Assembly (NCBI GenBank): GCA_016801885.1
Contig: CM028884.1
Span: forward strand, 11,226,181 to 11,290,180
Source: Toxotes chatareus
Lineage: Eukaryota; Chordata; Actinopteri; Toxotidae
Direction: 5' to 3'
Length of the DNA: 64,000 nt
The notes beneath the pieces were generated by a model that saw only the letters and a list, made by a program, of their open reading frames with translations, did not search any database and was not told the DNA's origin. Of the stretch, positions 23,801 through 36,800 are shown in pieces. Positions within the stretch are counted from its first letter, which is position 1. Each line of letters begins with the position of its first letter. The position numbers were made by a program, and so were the translations under genes.

Positions 23801-26800
23801 CACTCAAAGATGAAGTGAGTAGATTTTGGAGGTTTTAGGTGAAAGGTCAAGGTCCCTATGACCGTGTTTACGTTTGGCTTGGTAATGCCATATCTTAAGG
23901 ACCCTTTGAGGGATTGTCTTCAAACTTTGCACAAATGTTGACTGTGACTCAGTGATGTAGTAGGCTTTGGACGTCAAAGGTCAAAGATCAAGATCACTGT
24001 GACCTTATGTTCATTTTATGTGTGGATTGTCTTCAGACCTTGCACAAATGTTGACTGTGACTCAAGGATGAACTGATTAGATTGTGGAGGTCAGAGGTCA
24101 AAGGTCCGCTGTTACCTTAATGCAAATGCTGTGCTGCAGAATGTGTTATAAGGCAACATGGCGTCCTCCGTGGCGGACATGATTGCCCGCCCCGCTCGCG
24201 AATGCCGGCTTTTTCTTTTTTTTTTGCGGTTTCTGCAGTGTACAAATGCCATGCACTGCTAACATACAACAGACTGGTACTGCTGGATATCGCCAACTAA
24301 CACAGCCCCGACCGTGAGTGAGCACGCTGACCCCAGGAGAGCGTGTCGCAAACGTAGACGCAAGCGAGGCGAGAGGGGAGGGCTCCATGCTAGGCTAACA
24401 GCTCGCGCTAGCAGACCACAGCTGCCCAGCCTCTTGCTAGCAAACGTGCGGTCCCTGGAAAACAAACAGGGCGAGTAAAGAGCCAGAATCACAGCACAGC
24501 GGGAAATAAGAGAATGCTGCGCTCTAATTTTCACGGAGACCTGGTTTTCAGACAAAGTCCCAGAACTATCCGTTCAGCTACAGACTCCGTACACCGAGGA
24601 CACCGGACTGCAGCCTCCGGTAAGGCCAAGTCATACGGACTGTTCATAAGCATTGCTCGCCAGATGTGGAGCTTTTACTGCTGAAATGCTGTCCCTACTA
24701 TCTACCGAGGGAATTTACTGCTTTTTACTGTTTTTGGCCGCTGTTTACATCCACATTTACAACCACACCCTAACTGAAGCTAGCAGATCAGAAATAGCTC
24801 ATATCTGTTGAATGGATTGTTTTGGAAGGCGCACTGACAAACAGCGCGCTTTGTCGTTTAAATATGAGGACCTGTTCACTCTCATGGGATAAACTATTAA
24901 ACTTTGTCCATTGCCAAGCCTCTCACTATAAATATAAATATTTTAGTTTAAGACATTCAAAAATGAACTAAGATTCTCAAAGATATCTATGGTATGGTGT
25001 TGCAGAAATGACTGAAGTTAGCATACTAACCAGCTAGCCCCAGCCCATCCTGACTCATAATACCACTTTGTACCACAAGAGGCAATAGTGAGTGTCCAGT
25101 CTGCCCTCTGTCAAACACGAGAGGATGAAGAATAGTAACTGTCAGTCGGCTATAAACCTGTGTTGGAGTCATCTTCTCTCTGCAACAATTGCTCCACTTT
25201 TCCCTCAAACTCAACTGTTGATTTTGCAGCTCTAACTGCTCTCCCTCTTCCTTGCGTCACTTTACCTCTCGTGGCTTGTCCAGAGAGTGCATGTCCTTGT
25301 ATGTTATGAACTTGTTGATAATATGCTGCTCCCTTTTTGTTTGGATTATGATTTGGGGAGTTGGCCAGTTCTTACACATTGCCCCTTTAAAACTATGTCA
25401 GGACAAGAGGCATGCTCTATTCTAGAAATATGAACCGAGTGACATCTATGATGACAGATGTTCATGCAGGCTGCTCCAGTGAATTTATTTCAGCAGTGAA
25501 TTAAATGAATTTGAAAGCCTTCAATTAGCATAACACAGTCTTCTGTTCAGCACGTGTCCCTTTACATAATATGTGTCAGGAATAAATTCTCTCAGTTTTA
25601 TGTTGTTTGTGTGGGGGGGCGGTGTCAATTTTTTGGTGAACTAAGTGTTCATATGTATATAAAACTTGGGTGTTTGGTCGCACAAATAAAAGTTCTTCAT
25701 GAGTGCGAACTGCACACTTTGTAGTGTGTAGTCAATCACGGCAGCGTGTGCTTGTCTGTGTGCGTCCACATCTGTACATCCTGTGGGACTCTGTGCATGC
25801 CTTGGAAGTCTATATTTGCCTCACTGTGTCCTCCTGCATACGCCAGTGTCGATCTATAAAACTGAGCACCTCCAGAGAAAAGGTGAGATGAGGACAGAAA
25901 GAGTGATCAATGCTCCAGGTGTCTGAGAGCATACAGATTTCCTCTTCACTTTCCCCACTCTGTAAAAACAAAGATTGACACCCAAGTCGATGAGCAGACT
26001 GCAGAGGTCGTCTGAGGCAATGCTACTGTACATTAGAACTGTTACATGCAGATTACAGCAGATTCCACATTTCTCTTGAGCGTGTTAGTGGTGTGTGTGT
26101 GCACGTACCGTACGTCTGTGTGTGTCAGAGCTGCAAGAGGAACGGCCGGGCGAGTACTGGATCTTATCTGTGTGTGACAGGGAGAGGGACAATGCAGCGA
26201 ATAGATGCCAAGCCAACTGCCACCTTGCAGGGCTACAGTGCTTTTATAGCCCTCACTCCTCAAAAAGGCAAAAGATCTTTCACCCCCCCCCCCCCCGTCT
26301 GTCTCTCTGTTTTCATTGTATTCTTTGGAGTGTTCTACTTTTTAAATGTTCTTATTCCCCATTTAGAAGGCGAGCTGCGTTTAAGCCCCCAGTTACTATG
26401 GCAACCCCTATTTGCATCTGAAAAAGTGCATTTGAAGGGGCCAACAAAATGTGCAACAACATGCCTCGGCATTGTGCTTCACTTAGCAAGTACAGCAAAT
26501 ATGGGCATATGAGAAATGAGCGGTTTGTATTCTAAGGTGATGGGGGTAGTGGGGGGTGGTGGTGGTTGTTATATGTTTAGGAATATTTATGTAAACCGAT
26601 TTACAAAAAAGACAAAATAAATAAATAAAAGGATTATGATGTAAACATAGTCTACCAGGTGACTTTGACTATTGTTTTGAGTGATTTTATGAAATTTTTT
26701 AAAGAACTTTAAATCTATGAATTTACCTCATTATCTTGAAGTGAAGGTTACACAGTAAACAGCATAATTGAGGGTAGTTTAAAAATAATCATAGTAATTT

Positions 26801-29800
26801 TCAACAATATCTGTGTCCAGAAAAGAGGCACCAAATGACAATAGCAGAAAAAGTGGGTCAATTCCATTGTACTGAATGAATGAATGAATCAATCAGTGCA
26901 TCAGTAGTGGACCTTTCAATCAATATTCCAAAAATATTTCCAGTTGTTTTGAAATGCGTCAATTCTCTGTTAATGCATTTTTCCCATTCATTTCAACCAT
27001 ATATACAAAAGCAGGAAGTTCAAATTATATCATTTGGTATGTAACTCTTGACACTGGCTTTACACTTTAACCAAATACAAACAGATGTTTCATGATTTAG
27101 ATGTCATATGTGTCACGCCAGAGAAATCAATGTACAGAGTGATGTTTCCTCCTTTTTGGAGGACTCCCTGTTGCACTAAACACAAATATAGAGCATATAA
27201 CCAAGGCTGATGTATTTAACAGAGTCTAAACAGAAGCAAGGCATCATTTTCTGAACATGCCATCAGTTCAAAGTCAGTTTTAGTCAGTAATTCTCATAAG
27301 TTTATAAGCTTAGTTACTGAAAGTCACCTTTATCAGTCATCATGAAATGTTCATAGATTTTAAACAAAGGTTTACTACGGGGCTACGTTGTCTCACTTAC
27401 CGACAGCTAATGTCTCTGTGGCAAAAAAATGTAGTGACGTGGAGCTAAATATAGCTGCCTAAAAGGCTTGACACACCAGCTCGCAGGAAGCGGGAGATGA
27501 GAAGCACATTATTGACAAAGGCCCGTTCTACTGCTCATCAGGAAATATGGAACATTACTCCCCTTCACAAATGATTTACTCTTGGCATTTGGGAGGGATA
27601 AAAAATCCAATATATTGGATTTGTGGGGGTCTATTTACAATGCATCAGTGTTATATAATTTGATGCGTTTCACCACAAATAGTCTGTCTGTACTATTATT
27701 GCAATGACCACCACTTTGTTGATTTGAGGATTTGATCTGATAAGCCTATTAGAAAACAATTCCACATGCATTTGCCATAATTGCCGTAACTGAACCTTTA
27801 AGGTTGTGGGGTCGCTGGAGATAATTGGAGACCGAGTAAAAAGGGTGAGGTCCCAGGGGTGTCGATGTCACTAAAATGCCACCAAATCACTGGGACAAAG
27901 CAAAACAAAACTAAGCAAAACACAGCATCAGTGGAAAGGCTTCCACCGCTGTCTGTCAGGTTACAGACCAAATACACCCAGGCTTTGTGTGTTCCCTCAG
28001 GATCTCTCTGTGGACAACAAAAAGTCAGTCAGTGATGACCACAGTGTGATATTTAACTATGTTTTTCTGTTTTATTTCACTTTCAAACACTTTAATATAT
28101 TCGAATTTTCTCATCATGTGCTGAACAAATATTTGACTCTCTTTCTATGTTGTTGTTTTTCAGTATTATTTCACTGTTACGTTCAATCATGACAACCAGA
28201 AGGCTTTGGAGCTGCGCACTGAGGACGTCAAGGACTGTGATGAGTGGGTGGCTGCTATTACACAGGCCAGGTACCTCTCACACATGACCTCTAACCTAGA
28301 TTCAAACATTCAGCTGAGGAAGAAGGTTTTGTTCAGGATTTGTGAGTGTGCGTGTGTGTGTGCATGCTCATATGTATATACCCTGTCCTGTGATATAACA
28401 TCACTCAATTGGTCAGTAAAATTTAAGTATAACATACCTTACCAAAAGACTAAAGAATAAGTTTTCCAGGATCTAAGAAAAGGAAATTGAAAGAGTTTTT
28501 AGGACTAGGTGGAAAAACTGCACCACCCCATAGATTAGCATGTAATTCTTCAGAAGGCATTAAAATCACAAAAAACTGTAAATACAAGGTTTTTACTTGA
28601 CAGCATCAAAATGTTAAATTACCAATTCATTTCTTACAGCCTGATATTTTATACAGAAACATACAACACGGACTGTAGCCTAATGAGAATCAATAGCCAC
28701 ACTATAGCAGCTATATGAGGCTGTAATGGATACATGTCCATTTATCCGACATTTGTCAAGGTATTTCTTTCTGTGGAGGACATTGCCATGCCTAGACCCA
28801 CACAGCTAGCATGGGTAAAAAAAGAATTGTGCTAGCTTCAAAAGTCTGATTACGTCTGTCTCATTCATTAATGACCAAACATGTAAGAATGAGAAGTTTG
28901 CATGAGGTAGTGCGTAGAATGAAGAGCAGCGCAAAACAGCCAAGGACTGCGACCTAAAGTAAACAATCACAATACAATCACAATATTGATTAGATAACCT
29001 GATATCCATCTTCTCTTTGATATAGGTCTGTGAATTCAGACATTCACAAAATGAACTTTTCCACCATCCTGCTCTACTGCAAAATGATCACTGTTGTGAC
29101 TTCTATTTCCCACCAATGTCAGAATCCCACTAAACTAAAGGTCAAAGGGCCATTATATCCAATGGGTGCCAAACTTGTGCTTTTGGTGTGAAAGCCCTGT
29201 AGAGACAGAACACTTATTCTTTTATGATTTCCTCCTCTGGATTATTATGGGGATACCTGTTTTAAGTATTGTCCAGAAAACTATTATATAAAGAAATGGA
29301 ATTAACAGATTGTTATCAGACTTGATGCATGGAGTCCTCAGATGTATAATGAGCAAAATGCCCCTTTAAGATTCAGAGACAAAAGACGGTCATGAAAGAC
29401 TAGCAGTACAATCATTCTAAATGTCAGCAGTGTGCATTTGTATGGTGAAAGGTCAATTGATTGGACTCATTGGAGATTACATTGATTAGTGCTCAGCAAA
29501 GGCAGCTGCACTTACTGTACAGGAGTAAGTTGGCCTGTAAGCATGTAATACACAGCAGGGCAATGAAGATCTGTATGCCCATTGTGGTCATTTTGTTTTG
29601 TTGTAGGTTTCTAATGTTTAGATCATTGCCATGTTCTGAGGGTTTTTTTTTAGCTGTTTCATATTTCAGCACAGTTCCAGTTAAACAAGCTGTTTTCCAA
29701 TTCAATTTAAACTAAAGCCTCTATTGAACAGTCCTCACTTGTCAGGAGACATCCAGATTCAAAATGCTTTGAGGCCTGATTTAAATGAGCTTGAAGGAGT

Positions 29801-30273
29801 TGGCTGCTCTGATTTTAACCCTCGCTTAGCTACACATTAAGTGCTGAACTGGGTAATGTACAGATTTATTTCTGAGGCAGAAGCAACCTTTGCACATGGT
29901 TTGCTAAGCTCGCAAGTATTTGAGGAATTGGTTGTATAAGTGCTTGTGCTCTGTGTGGACGTAAGGTCTGTGGTTCAAACACATGCTGATCAGAGGTCTG
30001 CTTATGCTTTGATAAGTCCATGGAGAGCCGATGAAACATGCGTTAATGAGGTCCTTGCAATGTCTCTGTGTGTGTGTGTGTGTGTGCCTGTATAGTTACA
30101 GGAACCTGGCTACAGAGCATGAGACCCTCATGCAGAAGTACCTCCATCTACTCCAAATCGTGGAGACGGAGAAAACGGTTGCCAAGCAACTTCGACAACA
30201 GATAGAAGATGGGGAAATCGAGATAGAGCGGCTAAAATCAGAGGTAACTTGCTTTGTAATTTCACGCTAGTAA

Positions 30274-30315
<42 letters not shown>

Positions 30316-31170
30316 GTCTTAAAGTATGGTATGCAGTGGAGACAGAGAGAGAAAAGATGAAGTGAAAGTAATCAGGCACAGAGTCTAAACACAGAGCGGG
30401 GGCACAGGGCAAAGGTCGCAACCCAGATTTCAAACACAATGCTGTGAGTTCATGGTAAACATTGAGCTTGCAGCGCCCCCGGGATGTGCTGGTTAGAAAC
30501 GCCGCAATACTGTTCAGTGTTTTGTACCCTAATTATTCAGTCTAAACTAGATCAAATGCATCTCTCTTTAATGTGCTAATGGCTGAATTGAATGTTTTCA
30601 ATATGCATGAATCAGCTTCTATTGTACCTGATACTGCAGTCTGCACCAGAACATGATGATCTACTGTCTCACTTTCTATGCTAAAACGTGTAATAGATTT
30701 TGGTTGGTTTTGTTTGGTTTCAGTCCTTTATTAAAAGTTGTTTTCTTTAGTCTGTTCTTATTCACTGACCGTTCAGTACACTGTCATTCTAATGGGACTA
30801 AACAAAACAGGACTGAATAAAACTAAATAGGAAGCATTTTGATGCAACTGGTACAGTTCATTCATATATAATTTCTTTGATACCAGCTAATGGATGGTAA
30901 CAAAGCTGAACAAAAAGCAATTTCAAAACTTTGAATAACACATTCACAATCATAATAAAAACACATAGTGGAGTTAGAGAATATGATGTGACTCAGACCA
31001 TGAGTAGGATTTTAGCTGGGTACAGTATAAGGTGCTCATCTTAACCCCGTGCATTACTGCTTTGTGCTGAATTTCAGATCGCTGGACTGCTCAAGGACAA
31101 TGAGAAGATCCAGTTAAATCCAGAGGTGCCGCCCAGTGAGGATGACACAGAGATCAAGAAGATCAAAAAG
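20844..31170 (+). CDS. rasgrf1: rasgrf1 exons 1-4: first PH domain and coiled coil
   Basis: Exon 1 (residues 1-92) carries most of the N-terminal PH domain, with GCLSKKSSDNTKWHSKWFAL and the LFYFE strand; exon 2 completes it (LRTEDVKDCDEWVAAITQA, with the invariant PH tryptophan). Exons 3 and 4 (residues 129-208) form the heptad-rich coiled coil (YLHLLQIVETEKTVAKQL), then a divergent acidic segment that is the least conserved part of this half. In mammals this PH-coiled-coil-IQ block targets the protein to membranes and supports calcium activation. Intron 1 is about 7 kb, by far the longest, typical of an intron that holds regulatory sequence. Confidence 0.93.
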
Positions 31171-33787
31171 GTGGGACCTGACTGCTTTGGAGCTTTGCTG
31201 TTTGAAAGAAGAAAACCTAACTTAGGGTGCAGCTTTGTTAACCAAGTTGTTACCAATTAAAGTAATGCAAAGAGGGAGACTAAGTAGGAAAGTGGAAAGG
31301 AGGGAGGGTTTTGGCAAAGTTTGATCTGTTCCAGCAGGGATATGTATGGTTTCTGAAACAGGTTTTTAAACACTACATCATCTCTGGGCACCTGCAGGTT
31401 TTATTTTTAACCTTCAATTATTCAGGGAAGCGTCACACTTGCATTCATAGCAGGGCACTCCTGCCTTCAGCTCTACTGAAGCAGCTGCTTGGAGAGTTTG
31501 GAAAGTTGCAGTGACGAACAAAGATAATTTCACTTGATTCTGCTTTTACTGTTTTGGTTCCCTCTCAATGCTCTCATTAAGAATTGTTAACAGTTGCAAC
31601 AGGCAGCGGTTTACACACACCTAATGACGGACGGCAGACAAAGTTAGCAACTAGCTAGCAGGTGAACAAAGTTTAACATTTAGCAAATGAAGGGACAAAT
31701 ATTTCCATACGAAGCTGGTGCTGAATAGACAGTGAATACTGGACTTTAATTTGTCAGATCAGGAGAAACTCAGCTTCAAAGAAATGCTAAGGTCTGCAGC
31801 AAGCATAGACAGGCAACTGTTTGCTAGCATGTTCTTCATAGCAGCTTTTAACTTTTTGTTTTTAATGTGTCAAAGCTGCGCTCACATTTCATTATACTGC
31901 TCCCAAGTGGCCAAAAACGTATTAATTAGTACAAATACTTATTCTCCTTTATTCTTAATCAGCTGTTAATACTGTGATGCTACAAACCAGAGTTAGCTTT
32001 AACTGGTTTTCATAGCAGTGACAGACATTAGCTTAGAGGTGTGGATCTGACTCTGACCTGACTAAAGGTACATTTGTGCATTTCTCTTTATCCTTTAAAG
32101 CTGGACATCTGCTTTAGTATCAGGAAGGATTATTTACATCTGGCAGTGGCTTTTGCATTGTCCCACATTATATGCCACTGAGCAGTTGAAGAATGGCACA
32201 TCATCATTATCTGACAATGCTTCATGTAAAGAATGCTAATTATCTTACAGCCATTATATGTAACTCTTTTTAACCGATTTCCGAATTTTAATTGGAATAG
32301 TGTTTATTATCACATGCTGACATCAGTTATTAACAAATGATGGGAGTCATCAAGTATCAAATTAGATCAAGTCAGGTATGAAATTTTTCCAGAATGTTTT
32401 AGGATGTGCTGAAGGACTAAATACTCCATTTTGTGTAGGAAAAATTACCCTACTTATTAGTCAAAGACCTTTCCAAAACCCACAGCATTACCTCATGCAT
32501 GCAGGGGCACACACATACAATTATGTAGCTTAACTTTTGTGTGCTAAACCTTTTCATCACAGGTCCAGAGCTTCCTGCGAGGTTGGATTTGCCGCAGGAA
32601 GTGGAAGACCATCATCCAGGACTACATTCGTTCACCCCACGCCGAGAGCATGAGAAAGAGGAACCAGGTGGTGTTTAGCATGCTGGAAGCCGAGGCCGAA
32701 TACGTCCAGCAATTGCACATCCTGGTCAACAACTTCCTGCGGCCGCTACGCATGGCTGCCAGCTCTAAGAAGCCACCCATCACCCATGATGACGTCAGCA
32801 GCATCTTCCTTAACAGGTACCTGTTGGTGAAACTGGTTAAGATTGTGATGCGACTTGTGGCAGCTATGTTATGAACAATGGCTCATGACTTCCATTGTGC
32901 TTATTTGTTTTATCAGTGAGACCATCATGTTCCTCCACCAAATCTTCTACCAGGGTCTGAAGGCCAGGATAGCCAGCTGGCCAACACTGGTTCTGGGTAA
33001 GAGACACAGAGATGAACCCTCAGTCACCCACACAGTTCAACATTAGCCTTGTTTTTGTTGGGATTTGTTAAAGGGTCAGTTCACCCAAATCATACACAAA
33101 AAGAGAAGATATTTTCAGTTAAATGTCTGCAGGTTTATGAGATATCTCCATCTGTGACTTAAGCCACAACCCTGTATAATGATGATTGGTTTTGGCACTC
33201 AATGCATCCACAATTATATCTGAATAACCTTTGAGGAGTAAAAAAGTTTTTAAATATCTTGCTCATTGGTTGTGTGTGTCTTTAGGGGCTATCCCTGTTG
33301 GATGAAATATACTGCATGAATGAATTAAACATATGTTATGTATTCATGAAGACGTCTGCTTCACTTTACAGCTGACTTGTTCGACATCTTGTTGCCCATG
33401 CTGAACATCTACCAGGAGTTTGTGAGGAATCATCAGTACAGCCTGCAGATCCTGGCCCACTGCAAGCAGAACCGAGACTTTGACAAGCTGCTGAAGCAGT
33501 ACGAGGCCAAGCCAGACTGTGAGGAGAGGACGCTGGAGACCTTCCTCACGTACCCCATGTTTCAAGTAGGGGCTCATTAGGCCAATTAACTTCATTAGTA
33601 TGGATAGCTGTATTTGGTCATGGTTGGTTAGATGTACGCAGTTGGATTTAGCGTCTTTCAGTCAAGATGCTTGACAGTGGTTTCGAAAAACCTTTAAACT
33701 TCTTGACTTTCCAGAGCCTGTTTACATTTTGACACAAAAAGATAAAACGTTCTCCTTTCAGTAAATGTTTCGAGCATATCTCACTCC

Positions 33788-33825
<38 letters not shown>

Positions 33826-36800
33826 GATCCCTCGCTATATTCTGACATTGCATGAGTTGCTGGCTCACACACCCCACGAGCATGTGGAGAGAAACAGTTT
33901 GGACTACGCTAAGTCAAAATTGGAAGAACTTTCCAGGTAGATCTTCTGTCAGTCAGTCAATCAGTCAGTTAAAAAAGTATTGTATGTTGTACTTTATGTT
34001 ACAACTTAAAGAAACTCAATGTACTTAATTGGATGTAGAGCTTTGTAGGACTTAAATTGTACACTTACATTAATTTTGCATTGTTTTTAATCACATCATT
34101 GTGGTGTGTCTCTCTGAATGGTGGGGAGGGCTGACACTGACCCTCTGTCCTAGTTTACAAAATTGATCTAAGCTAACTCCTTAGGTCAGTAAATTGTATG
34201 TTTGTGTCATGTAAAATAGATCAGGGTAGAACTCCTGTACTGTGTTTCTGTGTGTATTAAAATCTTGACCATGTACACGAAGTAGGGATACCTGCTGTAT
34301 CAGATTCATAAAGCAGTTTTTCGGTCAGTCCTCTTAGATCAGGTAAAGCAATCATGGACCAAAGTCACAAACAGTTGGTGATTCTCTATTAGCACCATGG
34401 CTTCATTTATGAAGTACTTGAATCAGTGAGTATCTGTTTTCTCTCAGAATCATGCACGATGAGGTGAGCGAGACGGAGAACATCAGGAAGAACTTGGCTA
34501 TTGAACGGATGATCGTGGAGGGTTGTGAAGTGTTGCTGGACACCAGCCAGACATTTGTTCGACAAGGTAAGTTTGCTCCATTGTCACATTAAAACACACT
34601 GACGATGAAAAGATGAAATTCATTTTTATAGTCATTGGTTTGTTTGCTAACCCTATGACCAGCAAATAAATATGAGAGTAAACATTGAAAAACACACCTC
34701 ACTCTCTGAAGCCCAGTCTAAAGAAAGGTTGTGTAACGCAACTTACAAACTGCAAAGCTGTTTGCAAATGAATGAAATATAATTAAAGGGAAAATATTGG
34801 ATATTATGAGAATGTCATTGTACAAACTGCAATAGGTTGATTTGCAAAGTTAAAATACAATGGTGCAAACTTGTACTTCCTAAGGGCTGATGTCATATTG
34901 ATAAAAGGTAGGATGTATTACAGTAAAATACAAATTTTTCAACATGCATTTAACACTGTCCGGACTCATCTCTCCTGTAGCCTTTTGATGCTCACCCAGA
35001 TGTTCATCACCCTCCTCCATCTCTGCAGTGGTGGATAAAATCATTTGTCACTGATGCACAAACACATGCCTGTTACATATTTCAGTGTAACTGCAAACAG
35101 CAAAAATCTGAATGTGAAATTTACAGATACAATAGGAGTAAATACTTTTAGCACCGGTGTCAACACCTGATAATGTAAGGGTGTGGATCTTGTGCTACAG
35201 GAATAACTGAGAGTGTTATTTAATTATTTAATGACATACCATAAAAGGCTTCCTAAGGTGAACCACTAACTTTCAGGGCAAAGTCAAAGTCAGCATGGAG
35301 AGTTGAGAGGAAGCTATGTTTTTTCCCATGTGTGTTTATATGTGCTCGTGACTCCACAGGGTCTCTGATCCAGGTGCCGATGAGTGAGAAAGGGAAGATC
35401 ACGAGAGGCCGACTGGGCTCTCTGTCTCTGAAGAAGGAAGGCGAGAGACAGTGTTTCCTCTTCTCCAAACATCTCATCATCTGTACCCGGGGATCTGGAG
35501 GAAAACTTCACATCACTAAGGTACAACAGGACTGTAATCATGTGGGCCTGGTACAAAAAAAAACGAAAAAAATAACTCAGAAACTTTTATCACACTATCC
35601 AATAAAACAGGTGCTAATTGCAAATTCAGAGTTTGGAATTACATGAGGGAACCAACTGAACTAGTGATTCAATTAAAAGAGTGATTTTATCTCTAAAGAT
35701 TAATAATTTAAAATTTAAAGTAAAATTAAACTACATACACACGCACACCTCCTCTGACATGCTGCATGTGACCTTGCAACTTTTCAACCCACAGAATGGA
35801 GTGGTCTCTCTCATAGACTGCACACTGATGGAGGAGCCAGAGGGGACAGATGATGAGTGTAAGTCACAACATACAGTGCAGTGTTTTCTGCACATACATG
35901 CACATGTACTGCACATTATGTAGAAATGTATATGTACTTTATGAAGTAGTTAAAACATCAAGTGATGCAGTTTTTTGTAAATATAGCTCCCAAACTTCAC
36001 CTCACTTCGCCTCAGAAAACACGAACTTGCAGTAACCTCAGTCAGTGATTTGTATAAACTGCACATGCTCTGTTTCTGAGGGGACAGTTTTGTGTAACAT
36101 CCTCATCAATGATTGATAAATAAACACTAATAAATCACTTCCAGAAGCCATTAGATAAACCAAAAGTGATGTATATAGAAAGGGTATGTTTCTCCCATCA
36201 CAACATAATGTGTAAGACAGACAGATTGTGTTCATAGTGTGGGACTACAAACTGACTGTTTAATTTATAAAGAAATTGTAACATGTTATCCTAACATGCT
36301 AGTTGCATAATTTCTACCATTTCCCCTTTATTCCCTCAGTAACTGTAAACTGTATGTAAATAACATTCTGCGTTTTGTTTTGACTGAGTGAAGTAGTTTC
36401 TTTGAGTAGTTTCTATACAAACCCAACAATTCTCCACAGTAATCCTGTTTATGTGAGTTGAAGACTCTTTCCTCAAGTGATATTGTTTCTTGACACACCA
36501 CCATTAAATTTGGTCTAAACAATCACAGTCAAATTGTTGACTGTTTGACTGGTGCTAGTTGCATGTGATTGAATCTAGTTAACCACAATGGATCATTGTG
36601 CATCATAGCACAATGATCCACACTTTTTAAAATTAGAGGCTGCAGAGAGAAAATACATATGTGGTGCTGCCTTTAGATCAATGTAGGGCTTTAACCTGTT
36701 GAAGAAGACTTTTACACAGTTTAAAGGGAGTTTGTTTTGTAACAGATACTAGTAAGAATCAGTCACCTTTAGCTTGGTTTGGAAAGCTTTACCCACATTA

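Larger units (their letters stand above)
21120..28163 (+). other. rasgrf1 intron 1
   Basis: A 7-kb intron with donor GTAAGA and acceptor TTTTTCAG. It contains a T run near 21343-21359, a degenerate tandem repeat (23580-24110), a LINE 5' fragment (24150-24620), a C run at about 26283-26296, an X-box/octamer pair (26392-26417) and a MEF2-type site near 27450. The block 27400-27850 looks compositionally more constrained than its surroundings and is a plausible enhancer. No other exon is seen. Confidence 0.6.

Noticed and set aside
26093..26512. Overlapping open frames around the C run
   Set aside because: They run through a TG repeat and a C homopolymer and resemble no protein; this is intron 1 of rasgrf1.
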